Below, piece after piece: positions 45,040 through 57,700 of a stretch of 64,000 bases of DNA. The position numbers were made by a program, and so were the translations under genes. This DNA comes from Tubulanus polymorphus (taxonomy: Eukaryota; Nemertea; Palaeonemertea; Tubulaniformes; Tubulanidae). The DNA is taken from contig NC_134035.1 in assembly GCF_964204645.1 (NCBI RefSeq), positions 10,478,501 to 10,542,500 of the forward strand. The letters are read 5' to 3'. Numbering within the stretch: the stretch's first letter is position 1; each line of letters begins with the position of its first letter. Below the pieces are notes generated by a model. The model was not told the origin of the DNA and did no database searches. It saw nothing but the letters and a program-made list of their open reading frames with translations.

Positions 45040-45465
45040 ACTGATTCTAAGTTGTACCGTTTCTAAACCCAGTGATCGAACCCCTTCTTATTAAAATGCA
45101 AGAAACATAAGTCAACTGGATATTCAACTTGTATTCATACCCTCATAGGCAGAGGTAAATATCTGCGGAACCGCGCCCGTATATACAAAGACTCAACCAT
45201 AATCTTCCATACCTGATAAAAAAAGATTATTTAGCTGTGTTTCGCTTTGTAGATTTGCGGCAACTCTGTTTATTTATCAAACTTGATAACTTTAATTCAT
45301 TCATGACTGATGATCAACTAAATTTTTGAGCTACTATGAACGACGCCGCCTGCACGAGACTGTAAACCGTATTTAGCGGTACGTTTTATACATACTGTAA
45401 GGAGAGTGATTAGAAAGTGACAGAGCTGAGGATTCAAGGGTCGAAATAGATTCATTTTCATGGTT

Positions 45466-47364
45466 TTTAAAAGCTATTGAAAAATGCGCACTCAATCACT
45501 AATTAAATAGTGTTGCCGTGGAGACACGTGGAGCCGCTGCGTAAAGCCCTTGAGTCACATTAGTAAAATTTAAATGTATTGAATGAAAGATATGTGACAC
45601 TAAAAGTAACAGAATGATAAATTCCTTGAAGTTAATATCAATGATGTAATATCAATTTCGGATTCGAAAACAGCTACTGATAATATCAGCCACATGCCAA
45701 AAGTTTTACAAAGGAGAACGTAGTTCAGATGGCAATCTAAGAAAGGATATTATGCTTTATTTGCAACTTATTGTAATTATATTGTATTTATTTTAACAAG
45801 ACCGTTAGGTACGAAACATATTGATAATATGGTGGAATTAACAGTCTCGACAGACTTATAACGATAGGGATAACAAATCAAGCAATATTAAATATATACA
45901 GTGTACAACAAAATGGAAAGTGTAAACGCATAAACTTTGATAAAATGAAACCATGGAACTATTTCATTGTCACGCGATTTCATATTATAGATATTTAATC
46001 AGCTTAGTTTCAGTAATTTAGTCGTAGCTAACAAAAAAAACTATTTAGTGCATAAATATGGAATCCCTCAAGGGCCATACGACTTACGAGTTTCGTTTTA
46101 CGAGTTACGATTTACGTTTTACGAGTTACTAATACATTTCCTACAATACGTTACGACTTACGATTTACGACTTACGTTTTACGAATTACACGTTTTTCAC
46201 TAATTGGCTTCGGATATCCGAAGCGCGTAATTCAAAGAACGGGTTTCAAAATGAAGTCGAATTGTCATTTCAAACAGCATAATAAGAGTAATTTATTGTA
46301 CATAGTGAATCAATCTCGACTGCAGTGGTCTATTACAGGGCAGAAAATCTGCGCGTTGGCCATCTGCTGTGCGAACCTTCTCAAAATCTATTAAATGCTG
46401 ACAATACATTTCACACTGACTGATGACTGCCCCGTTACGTGCACGATGATTTTAATAGACGATATTTAAATAAATCTTAGCTGGAAATGATTTTGATAAT
46501 TAGAACAAGATTCATCAATTTAGAAAAAATGTATTTATTTTTTGAAAACACTGGGCTGCATGCAGCCATCCATCATCGTTACAGTTATTCGTCTAATAAT
46601 TAGTGAAATGCCTACCACACAGTGAAATGCCTACCACGTGGCCACTGTCCTTGAACTCTAGCGAACCGAAATTCCAACACTTAACTCGTAAATAGTAACT
46701 CGTAATTCGTAAAACGTATTTACGTTGTAATTCGTAACTCATAAAACGGAAGTCGTAACGAATATTCAAGGAAATGTATAAGTAACTCGTAAAACGTAAA
46801 TCGTAACTCGTAAGTCGTATGGCCCTTGAGGTATTCCATACATAAACGTTCACCATTCACATATATACATGTATACATACAGTCTAAGCCTGGCTGATCG
46901 GAATATCATGGCGACATGTATATGTTTATTTGGCCCTCGACGCATATCTTCATATTAACCACCGTTCTGATCCGGGTCAAGTCCTCTTATAATCATCAAA
47001 ATTTAAAAGGAATAAAGCCCTAGATATTTCATTCAAATCTTGATGGCCAGGTTACTGGATATGTTTACCCTCGGGGAATAGTCGACAATCATGTGCTGAG
47101 CCCGTAAAGCTTGCGCCCCGGCCCCGGCAGGGATTCGATCCTCCGCACAAAATTAGTATTTTCGTTGAACCTGATTCCATCGAGGCTCGTCACCTATGGT
47201 GGCTGATTCGGCCCATACTAAAAAATGTTTCAAAAGAGCAACGATGAAAAAAAAAAATTTCACATTGGCCCGTTTTTTGGTTTTCTCGCGCGAGAATTCA
47301 AAACTTTTGGTTTTCAGTCACCGAGTACAGTCGCAATTGTTTACTAGAACTTTAATGAACATAC
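45466..47364. repeat. Duplicated spacer block E, copy 2, split by a MITE
   Basis: Matches 37305-38577 on both sides of the insertion at 46057-46840. Near the start it lacks some sequence present in copy 1 (around 37400-37520). It runs straight into the long pyrimidine array. Confidence 0.85.
46057..46840. mobile_element. MITE, 784 bp, with a preserved empty site in the paralogous block
   Basis: Ends are inverted: 'tatggaatccctcaagggcc' and 'ggcccttgaggtattccata'. Sub-terminal arrays repeat 'acgagttacgatttacg'-type units in facing orientation. It is flanked by CATAAA at 46051-46056 and 46841-46846. The matching site in block E copy 1 (38065-38070) has a single CATAAA and no insert. This fixes both ends and a 6-base target duplication. 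The interior shows no transposase. Confidence 0.93.
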
Positions 47365-49999
47365 TTTTTACAGCCTCTCCTTTTATTTACAGCCTCTCCT
47401 TTTATTTACAGCCTCTCCTTTTATTTACAGCCTCTCCTTTTATTTACAGCCTCTCCATTTTATAGCCTCTCCTTTTTACAGCCTGTCCTTTTATTTACAG
47501 CCTGTCCTTTTATTTACAGCCTCTCCTTTTACTACCTCTCCTTTTTACAGCCTCTCCTTTTTACTGCCTCTCCTTTTTACAGCCTCTCCTTTTATTTACA
47601 GCCTCTCCTTTTACTACCTCTCCTTTTTACAGCCTCTCCTTTTTACTGCCTCTTCTTTTATTTACAGCCTCTCCTTTTCACAGCCTCTCCATTTTACAGC
47701 CTCTCCTTTTACTACCTCTCCTTTTTACTGCCTCTTCTTTTTACAGCCTCTCCATTTTACTGCCTCTCCTTTTTACAGCCTCTCCTTTTATTTACAGCCT
47801 CTCCTTTTCACAGCCTCTCCATTTTACAGCCTCTCCTTTTACTACCTCTTCTTTTTACAGCCTCTCCTTTTATTTACAGCCTCTCCTGTTTACAGCCTCT
47901 TCTTTTTACAGCCTCTCCATTTTACTGCCTCTCCTTTTTACAGCCTCTCCTTTTATTTACAGCCTCTCCTTTTCACAGCCTCTCCATTTTACAGCCTCTC
48001 CTTTTACTACCTCTTCTTTTTACAGCCTCTCCTTTTATTTACAGCCTCTCCTTTTATTTACAGCCTCTTCTTTTATTTACAGCCTCTCCTTTTCACAGCC
48101 TCTCCATTTTACAGCCTCTCCTTTTACTACCTCTCCTTTTTACTGCCTCTTCTTTTTACAGCCTCTCCATTTTACTGCCTCTCCTTTTTACAGCCTCTCC
48201 TTTTATTTACAGCCTCTCCTTTTCACAGCCTCTCCATTTTACAGCCTCTCCTTTTACTACCTCTTCTTTTTACAGCCTCTCCTTTTATTTACAGCCTCTC
48301 CTGTTTACAGCCTCTTCTTTTTACAGCCTCTCCATTTTACTGCCTCTCCTTTTTACAGCCTCTCCTTTTATTTACAGCCTCTCCTTTTCACAGCCTCTCC
48401 ATTTTACAGCCTCTCCTTTTACTACCTCTTCTTTTTACAGCCTCTCCTTTTATTTACAGCCTCTCCTGTTTACAGCCTCTCCTGTTTACAGCCTCTCCTT
48501 TTTACAGCCTCTTCTTTTTTTTACTGCCTCTCCTTTTATTTACAGCCTCTCCTTTTATTTACAGCCTCTCCATTTTACTGCCTCTCCTTTTTACAGCCTC
48601 TCCTTTTATTTACAGCCTCTCCTTTTCACAGCCTCTCCATTTTACAGCCTCTCCTTTTACTACCTCTTCTTTTTACAGCCTCTCCTTTTATTTACAGCCT
48701 CTCCTGTTTACTGCCTCTCCTTTTTACAGCCTCTCCTTTTATTTACAGCCTCTCCTTTTATTTACAGCCTCTCCTGTTTACAGCCTCTCCTGTTTACAGC
48801 CTCTCCTTTTTACAGCCTCTCCTTTTTACAGCCTCTCCTTTTTAACTGCCTCTTCTTTTTACAGCCTCTCCATTTTACAGCCTCTCCTTTTATTTACAGC
48901 CTCTCCTTTTTACAGCCTCTCCTTTTATTTACAGCCTCTCCTTTTCACAGCCTCTCCATTTTACAGCCTCTCCTTTTACTACCTCTTCTTTTTACAGCCT
49001 CTCCTTTTTACAGCCTCTTCTTTTTTATTGTCTCTCCTTTTATTAACAGCCTCTCCTTTTACTACCTCTCCTTTTTAAAGCCTCTCCTTTTTACTGCCTC
49101 TCCTTTTTACAGCCTCTCCTTTTTACAGCCTCTCCTTTTTACTGCCTCTTCTTTTTACAGCCTCTCCATTTTACAGCCTCTCCTTTTATTTACAGCCTCT
49201 CCATTTTACAGCCTCTCCTTTTACTACCTCTTCTTTTTACAGCCTCTCCTTTTTACAGCCTCTCCTTTTATTTACAGCCTCTCCTAATTACAGCCTCTCC
49301 TGTTTACAGCCTCTCCTTTTTACAGCCTCTCCATTTTACAGCCTCTCCTTTTACTACTTCTCCTTTTTACAGCCTCTCCTTTTTACAGCCTCTCCTTTTA
49401 TTTACAGCCTCTCCTAATTACAGCCTCTCCTGTTTACAGCCTCTCCTTTTTACAGCCTCTTCTTTTTTATTGCCTCTCCTTTTATTTACAGCCTCTCCTT
49501 TTACTACCTCTCCTTTTTAAAGCCTCTCCTTTTTACTGCCTCTTCTTTTATTTACTACCTCTCCTTTTCACAGCCTCTCCATTTTACAGCCTCTCCTTTT
49601 ACTACCTCTTCTTTTTACAGCCTCTCCACTTTACAGCCTCTCCTTTTCACAGCCTCTCCATTTTACAGCCTCTCCCTTTACTACCTCTTCTTTTTACAGC
49701 CTCTCCTTTTTACAGCCTCTCCTTTTTACTGCCTCTTCTTTTTACAGCCTCTCCTTTTATTTACAGCCTCTCCTAATTACAGCCTCTCCTGTTTACAGCC
49801 TCTCCTTTTTACAGCCTCTCCATTTTACAGCCTCTCCTTTTACTACTTCTCCTTTTTACAGCCTCTCCTTTTTACTGCCTCTCCTTTTTACAGCCTCTCC
49901 TTTTATTTACAGCCTCTCCTTTTACTACCTCTCCTTTTTACTGCCTCTCCTTTTTACAGCCTCTCCTTTTTACTGCCTCTCCTTTTTTACTGCCTCTCA
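47365..49999 (+). repeat. Pyrimidine-rich CAG-ended array, long version (before copy 4)
   Basis: About 2.6 kb, roughly 150 units of 15-19 bp: 'cctctcctttttacag', 'cctctccattttacag', 'cctctccttttactac', 'cctcttctttttacag' and similar. Blocks of several unit types recur in the same order (for example around 47780-47960, 48200-48360 and 48350-48500), so a higher-order repeat has been amplified. The plus strand is almost purely C/T apart from the ACAG joints. It ends 47 bases before the ATG of copy 4. Its flanks are nearly identical to the short array at 38578-38849, so most of the growth followed the duplication. Confidence 0.93.
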
Positions 50000-50045
50000 A
50001 TCAAACATTTGTGATAATAATCAGAGTTTTTTTAAATCCTTTAGC

Positions 50046-51269
50046 ATGGTACGCATTAGACACATTTTGCTTGAACCAAATCGTCTCAAGATAATCGGAT
50101 TGGTCAGCTTAATCCTAACTTCGTGGTTTTTGGTGTTCAACGTGCTGAGCGGCCTGAAAGCGGCAGTGTGTGGTTCAACGCAATCCTACATGATCGCATA
50201 CGATGACGCCGTTGCCAATTTATTGGAACAGAACACGAGGAGCAGCCTGCAGGTGTTAGTGCATCGTGACGGTACCGTGAATGCTTCTACATCACAACAC
50301 AGTATAAAGGTTCCCGTTGTATACAATGATATCGTTGCCATTTTACTGGAACAGTTTCACTTTACGGATAGTAAATGCGGTCACGTGCCGAAAAGAATAC
50401 ACCAGACGTGGAAAACTGAAAATATCCCGATTTCGTTTAAAAAGTATATCACGTCTTGGGTGAAACTTCACCCCGATTGGGAATATTGGTTGTGGACCGA
50501 TAGCATGGCCGACGAGTTCGTTAAACGCAGATTTCCTGCGTATTATCCGATGTACAAAAATTATAAATATGGAATTCACAGAGCCGATGCGATTCGGTAT
50601 TTCATACTCTATACGTTCGGTGGACTGTACGCTGATTTAGATATGGAAGCCTTCCGACCATTCGATCATTTGCTGAACACCCACACGGCGATGATACCCG
50701 AAGATCATCCCGCCCATAGCATCGTTTATTGGGGTCGACCGCGACCATCGACTTTAAACGCGTTAATGACGTCAACGCCAAAACATAAATATCTACGGAA
50801 AATAATCGAATTTCTTCCTACAGCGAATAAATCAACAAGTAAAAGTCATGTTGTTGGTAAAACCGGTCCATTCATGACTGATGCGGTTTTAGTTGCGTAT
50901 GTGAAATCCGTGGGTGTTGAGGGCAACAGAACCGTGTCGTTATGCGATGCAGTCTATTTTGCGCCATACAGTCGATTTATCCCTGACATCGACCTCTCCA
51001 ATGCGAGGGCGATTGTAAACGGATGTGAAAACCCCGGACCCCCTTCAACACCTCGAGGTAAAACTTGTGAAATGTTGAAACGCGACAATTTCAAGAATAA
51101 GCCACACGGACCGGTAGTGATGTCGAATCACGCATTCCATCACACGTTATTCGATAAACCCGAATACAAGTTATTGTTTACTGTCCGCGAAATCGTGAAA
51201 AAACCGTTCGATATCAAAACATTAATAGCAAATATGAAGCCTGATAGAGACTTCGAGAAATTAGTTTGA
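50046..51269 (+). CDS. GT32-type glycosyltransferase (DXD), copy 4
   Basis: 407 residues, closest to copy 2: same N-terminus (MVRIRHILLEPNRLK), same long stem with the internal duplication, DLD at 197-199. In the second half it reads YWGRPRPS and IDLSNARAIVNG like copy 3, so it looks mosaic between the copy 2 and copy 3 types, as expected from gene conversion. HTLFDKPEYKLLF replaces the usual HTYYDKPEYKLVF. The ATG again follows 'cctttag'. The 3' flank departs from all other copies a few bases after the stop. Confidence 0.9.
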   Translation: MVRIRHILLEPNRLKIIGLVSLILTSWFLVFNVLSGLKAAVCGSTQSYMIAYDDAVANLLEQNTRSSLQVLVHRDGTVNASTSQHSIKVPVVYNDIVAILLEQFHFTDSKCGHVPKRIHQTWKTENIPISFKKYITSWVKLHPDWEYWLWTDSMADEFVKRRFPAYYPMYKNYKYGIHRADAIRYFILYTFGGLYADLDMEAFRPFDHLLNTHTAMIPEDHPAHSIVYWGRPRPSTLNALMTSTPKHKYLRKIIEFLPTANKSTSKSHVVGKTGPFMTDAVLVAYVKSVGVEGNRTVSLCDAVYFAPYSRFIPDIDLSNARAIVNGCENPGPPSTPRGKTCEMLKRDNFKNKPHGPVVMSNHAFHHTLFDKPEYKLLFTVREIVKKPFDIKTLIANMKPDRDFEKLV

Positions 51270-53285
51270 GTATTGTTACGGCACAGACATAATGTGCCAT
51301 TAGAACTGTGCACAATTTCCGTCAAATCAACGAAACAAAACTTATGAAATATAAAATGGTATTTTATTCACAACAGCAGGAATCTTAGCGATATAATCCC
51401 ACACGAAAAAGTCCGAAATCTACTAATCTGCTAATCTGCCATGGTCAACGGTTGTAGGTAAAAATCCCCTGGGTACAACTCCCCTAGGTAAAAATCCCCT
51501 AGGTAAATATCCGCCGGGTAAAAGTTCCCTGGGTAAAAATCCCCAATTATTCAAAGTAGGTAAAAGTCCCCACTTGGTGATTTTCAAGAACATTTCAAAG
51601 CAAGATGTTTCTCCAATCATATTCATTTGCAATGAGACTGAAATATGTTTGAACTGCGCAAAAATTAAATCTTTCGTTGGGATGAATTCTTAAGTAAATT
51701 CTGAGAATAAAATATATTGTTAGAATTAATAAGAATAATGAATTTTTCATTTGTAATATCTTAAAATTCGAACTGGAATAATTTTGAACTGTGACCTCTT
51801 GTTAATTTGTGGTATGTTTGAGCTGTGCGATGCCATAATAATGCAATAATGAACTTTTAATTTGAAATATTTTCGATTCAAGTTAGTATGTGCGATGAAC
51901 CCTTTCATTAACTGTGAGAACTTTAAGTACGGTACTAATTTAGTATGAATGAACTTTTCATTTGTGTAGTATGTTTTAATTCAAATAGTATATACTATAG
52001 TTTGTATGCTCATGATATCCTTATGGTGTTCCACAGTAAAATATGAGTAATGGGGAATGTGTTGTTTCATACCAGAGGTCGAGAGGTTGAGCTCATTTTC
52101 ACTCACTCGCCCTCTCAACCCTCTGATATGAAACAACACTTTCCCAATTACTTCTAATAATTTCATATAAATGAACATTATTTATATGAATATCATAGAT
52201 TTCGAATAAAAGTGTGAGTAAAGTGCGAGAAATAATTCACATTTTTACAGATTTCGAATAAAAAAATAGGTAAAATAAATGGAGAATTAAAAACTAACGA
52301 GTAATTAACGAGTTGAAGAAAATATCAATTTTAACAAAAAAATTACTAATAAATGAATGAACAGATACTACAATTCAAAGATATCGATTTACATTAAAAA
52401 AAAAACATAAAGAGGAAATTCATATAAATAATGTTCATTTATATGAAATTATTAGGAGTAATGGGCAAAGAGTTGTTTCAGATCAAAGGTTGAAAGGGAG
52501 AGTGAGCTCGATCTTTCGACCTCTGGTATGAAATTCTTATATGAATTTCATAGATTTCGAATAGAAGTGTGAGTGGTGAGTGAGATAAAATAAAAAGTAA
52601 CGAGTAATTAACGAGTTAAAGAAAATATGAATTTTAAACATAAAAAGAGGTCGAGATCTCCTTAGTCGTTTTAGTACATAAAGAATAAAACTTTATTTTA
52701 GGCAAAAAAAAATTGATACCTTGTTTCTCCGCTCTGCTGAGCTTAAATGTTGACCCGGCCGGCCGCCTATCTACCCTATACATTACTTTTTTTTAAATCG
52801 TGATCAATTTCACCATAACAGACCCGGCCGCTATAGAAATGAACTGTTTATAAATTTTATCATATTTTACAAAAATGACCCGGCCGCTGCGGAGAAACAA
52901 GGTATCATTTTTGTTTAGCCTTATTCTTACTGATTTAAATTATTTTTAAAACTACTAAACTACTAAGGAGATAAAGACATAGAGGGGTAGTATATTCAGA
53001 CACATATTAATATTCATATTCATATTTATTTTTATATCAAATAAAAGAATATGAATGAATTGGATACATGTATCAATAATATGAATTAATTGACCTTAAG
53101 ACTGTATCTACTTGCATTACATTCAGAAGTTGGGGGATTTTTACCTACTTTGAAGAATTGGGGATTTTTACTGAGGGCTATATATTTGCATGAGAACCAC
53201 TTGGAATTAGTGTCAATAGACCTTGATTATTTCCTCTATACAGCAATAGGGCGACCTGGAAATCGGTATCAGGCCTCAGTATCAA
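51270..53285. other. Spacer after copy 4, rich in inverted repeats
   Basis: Homology to the other copies stops after 'ttgagtat' at 51273, where 'tgttacggcacag' begins, so an insertion boundary may lie here. 51450-51560 is a tandem repeat of about 16 bp ('aggtaaaaatcccct'). Part of it returns inverted at 53128-53175, enclosing about 1.6 kb. 52030-52150 and 52440-52540 each hold fold-backs around 'tgttgtttcataccagaggt'-type arms. No gene is supported. Confidence 0.55.
52701..52920. mobile_element. MITE, 'GATACCTTGTTTCTCC' family, complete copy
   Basis: Ends 'ggcaaaaaaaaattgatacc' and inverted 'ggtatcatttttgtttagcc', followed inside by 'ttgtttctccgc' / 'gcggagaaacaa'. Three 'gacccggccg' motifs lie inside. 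Other copies at 60848-61014 and 31953-32040. Confidence 0.85.
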
Positions 53286-53880
53286 TTGACTACAGAACAG
53301 CTCTCATTATGGAGTTCTACTTTTCATCACGAAGATGGCGCATGGTGTGAAAGGATTACGATCCAAGATCCAGTAGATGTCAATGGTTTAAATAATTATA
53401 TGAAATTATTCCTTAAAGATCGATATAATCAAGAGTGGCGGAATAAAATGGCTAACGAAGATACCGTTTGTAATTATAGACTGATTAAAAAGAACTTTGA
53501 GTTTGAGAAATATCTTATTCAGTTACCGCCAAATTTCTGTCACTAATGAATTTACTACGATACCGTGCCAATAATCATTGTTTACCGATTAAGAAGGAAA
53601 GATATAAGAAAAAGAAAGACGAAATTCAGGTGAAATTGATGATGAATACCATTATTTAATGATAATGTCATTCTCACACCAAGCTGAGAAAAGATCCCTA
53701 ACAAGTTATTATTACGAAAATCCAACCGAGCTAAAGTATTACGAGTTACTGAATCCAAAGGACACGGAATTATTAATCGTATGTTAAAATGTTCTGTAAA
53801 TATTTTTATTTGTTTTTTACATACTGTATTAATGTGCATGTTTTTCTGTATCCTCATAAAATTGACATTGTCAGGATAAA
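53286..53880 (+). pseudogene. LINE 3' end relic (C-terminus of a non-LTR reverse transcriptase ORF)
   Basis: The frame at 53286-53546 ends with LKDRYNQEWRNKM...YRLIKKNFEFEKYLIQLPP, then a stop. A shifted frame continues NLLRYRANNHCLPIKKERY and later SYYYENPTELKYYELLNPKD. This order (helical region, FRxxNHxxPI..xRY, a Cys/His motif, then a KYYY..P tail) is the familiar C-terminal end of LINE ORF2 proteins of marine invertebrates. The Cys/His motif between is lost and at least one frameshift is present. An AATAAA-containing tail follows near 53875. Confidence 0.6.
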
Positions 53881-54793
53881 TAAAGATCACTACTACCGTT
53901 CAACAAAGACAGAAATAAATTTTCTTTTTGACGTTTCTGGTTTAATTTCCATGTCGACGATGAATTATTGAGAGTTAAGACACTCGCATTATATTAATGA
54001 TTCGCTTTAGCACAATTGATTCCCAACTGCGGTTGGCCAATAACGATGTTCAATAACAGAATATCCTAGTAAGGTCCCGATTTAGACGACTTAAATTCCG
54101 TACGCATTCTTTTTACTTAATTACGTGAAGCGTTAATAGTAATAATATATCCCTTAAGTACCCGTCATAGAACACTAACTACATTAGACTCTATATCATA
54201 ATCAGACCCTATTGCCGAAACATAACGTGTCATTAAGTCGTAACATGCACTTCGAGTCTTAATTAGACGAAACACTCACACGAAGACAGCCATACAAGTA
54301 AGTTTTTATCCTTATTTTCATAACATCTGGAATGTTGAACCGGGAATCACTACTTCAGCTAGTTAGCGACGATGCTAAAAACGTCATGGTGTTTGCGATT
54401 AGTCACGTGTTGTACAGATACGTGAACTTAATACGTGACAAACGAGAGGAATCCCGCAATTGATTCAGCCTAAAATGAATAGTTCTACAGTAAAATTTCG
54501 AGCAAAGTTTCGTTAAATACTATAAGCAATAATCAAGCGTACCGGGAACACTAGAATGGAATTAACAGAAAGTTTATACAAGAATCAGAAGTGACAAGCT
54601 AAACGCTGTTAAAAGCCAATCTAATTGTTATGTTGAAACGCCAATATTGATGACGTAGTGCACAATGAATCACACATTTCACTTAAACTAACGCAAATAT
54701 ACAGAAGTTATCAATGCATTAAAAAATTCTTACGATTTGTGTGGCGTCAAAAAATATCTACGTGGAAAATTTGTTTACGAATGAACTTTAGGA

Positions 54794-57700
54794 ATGGGAA
54801 GCGGCGCGTCTGTCAACAACCAGAGGAAACGAACACCCACGTCTAAACAATTGCGCCAATTAAGCGTCGTACAGGAAGCAATCGACTACATTAAAGATGA
54901 AGCCATATTCAAGAAATTTATCGGTCGAAAATATGACATCGAGAATCTAGTGTTCGAAGGCGGCGGCGCTAAAGGGATGGCGCATTGTGGTGCCGTACTG
55001 GTAAGAGAGTAAACAGAAATTCATAGAAATATTCAGAAATTTCGTAAAAAAAACATGTTTGCGTACAATGACGATGATGCCACTCAAAGTTGTTTCCTGG
55101 TTTGTCATCAATTCTGAAAACCGTACGCGTCACTCAAACTCTATCTAACGAAAATGAAAAAATAAAATGTGCTCTCCCGCGCGCTCGAGAAATGGCAGCT
55201 CGTCTCTTTTTTCTTGTAAAAATAAAAATCCGCCCGCCGACATCACGCGCCAACGTTTTGCAGTCGTCTCTTTAATTATCTTGCTGGACTTACGTCGTTT
55301 AGTGTTATCGGTGACGGATTTCAAAGTCGTAGAGCCTCTCCGTGAATTGCCATAATGGATGATTCCGTCGAAATTAAGTCCGAGTCAAATGATATTTTCT
55401 TTCGAAACTGTTCGGTCGTCACTTAAGAAGACGACAGTACTGTGAAGGAGGCATTTTTACTTAAAAATACAAGTAAATCGCCTCCCTCGTCTCCTGCAAA
55501 AAGCAAGGAAATTGTTTTTATGTCAGTTGATTTGAATTGAATTCGCCCGCACTCGTCATATTTTGACAAATCTTAGAATGAGAAACTAGGAATCAACTTT
55601 GAGTGACGTAGTCTCAAATTAAATCAATACCACACTTTTCTCATCAGTTGCTTTGGCAATTATTGAAACCCCTGCTTACGAAAGCAGTATAATATAGGCC
55701 ATACAATGTCTCTGGTCGTAAATTCAAATATATCGAAAAAAAACAACAATTAGGCCAATTTCTTAATGACAATTAATTTCAGGCATTGAGAGATATGGGA
55801 GTGCTGCAGAATGTAAAACGTTTCGCAGGAGCTAGTATCGGAGCAGTAGTATCTATGATGTGTTCTATTGGTATGACGCCTGAGGAGATAATTGAACAGT
55901 TTTTGTTCAATACAGATTACATGCAAGGTAATTGCAGAGAACGAGAGGACGAACTAAAGAGTTTATCAACACCTCGATAAATAACATATATAAGACAATG
56001 AATGATATAATATAAGTACCACAAACATTTAGTATATAGATGATAGATAAAGTTATTTTGAATTTGAATTCATCAATATCCAAGTCGAGCCCCAAAAATG
56101 ACTCAAAGAAATAATCAAAAGACATGAAAATCCATCAAATTGAAAATCAAATTGATTTATTTACAAAACGAACGTCAATAAGTGTTATTGTTATTTTGAA
56201 ATGCCAATAGTGATGACGTAGTACACATTGACTCACACGTTCCTCTTAGATAACGCATAGTAGGCGTAGTTGTCGATGTATGAACACATTTTCGTGACGG
56301 TTCAAAAATACGTCTGCCGCCAGTTTCAACAAGTGCACATTTAACTGTAGTCACCTTCTGTTCAAAGTGGGTTTAAATCAATTATGATAAGCTTTGTGAA
56401 ACGGGCGTGTGAATCTCAGTATCAACCTTTCATTATTATCACATACAAACTCTGATTTTGATGAGTTTGTTCGTATCACTTTTCAGATGCTCCTAAGGTG
56501 GCGATGGTCGTGAACATACTACACAATTGGGGCTGGTTTCACGGTGAACGAGGTGTCGAGATTATGGAAAAGCTTGTCGAACAGAAAACAGGAGATCGAA
56601 AAACTACTTTCCAACAGGTAGAAAAAAATAAAGGAATCGTCTGAGAATGTTTTCTCTCAGAGTGCATTCAATCAAATAGAACGATGACCACACTCAAACG
56701 TGGTGAACGGATAATAAGATAAAATCCCACTATTTACAGATTAAAAGAATTTAAAAACCAGAATTTATTTATTAAATCTAAAATAATTAAAAGACAGTAC
56801 GACGTTTCGATCTCACCCTAGACACCTGACGATGATCTCTAGGGTGAGATCGAAACGTCGTGTCTTTTAAATATTTTAGATTTAATAAATAAATTCTGGT
56901 TTTTAAATTCTTTTAATCTGTAAATAGTGGGATTTTATCTTATTGCATTCTATCAAAATATAAGGCATCTTCAATTTTGAAGCGGTCTATGGGCCTCGGC
57001 TTGCCCGTAGCGTGGTGTGGGCGGAATTAAGGGGGTCGCGACAAACCGCCCAAAATAGAATTGAAAGATTAATTTCCAGAAAACGAATACAATTTTGGTT
57101 TTTTTTTAAATGTACCCTCGGTCCAATAGACCTACAGGTACTTAGGACGGGCATTAGACTACATTGGAAGCCTTGGCATGCGAGCGTATTTCCTGTCAAA
57201 ACGCGATAATCTTTTATATATTAAAACGTCGTTTCAGAAAGGTCCACTTAAACTCCGCATTTTAAGGAATACGAATAATCTCGTAAAATCAGTCAAGTCA
57301 ATCAAATACAAAATCGATTCTACCTGAGAAAATCAATCTTCAACAGGAGCGGGCTAAATAACTAAAAAAATATTTCATTTCAGTTGTATAAAAAGTTTGG
57401 TGTGGAGTTGTGCATATTAGTAACCAATGTCACCCATGGAACACCCGAATACTTCCACGTAAAGACAACTCCTCATGTATCCATAGCGTACGCCTCGATT
57501 GTATCCTGTTCGCTACCACGTAAGTTGTCGCATAAAGCCTTTTTATACGCATCAATATATTTCTACACGGTTTACAGATTTTTTGCGATCGATCTGCTTT
57601 TTTGCGATCACGTTAATTGCCGAACGAATTGACGATTCGATTCCCAAGATGGCGGCATGTAATTATTCAGCATATTGTCATTTGCAGCTCTTTGTAAACC

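Noticed and set aside
47365-49999. CRISPR array
   Set aside because: Units are contiguous 15-19 bp with no unique spacers, and the context is eukaryotic.
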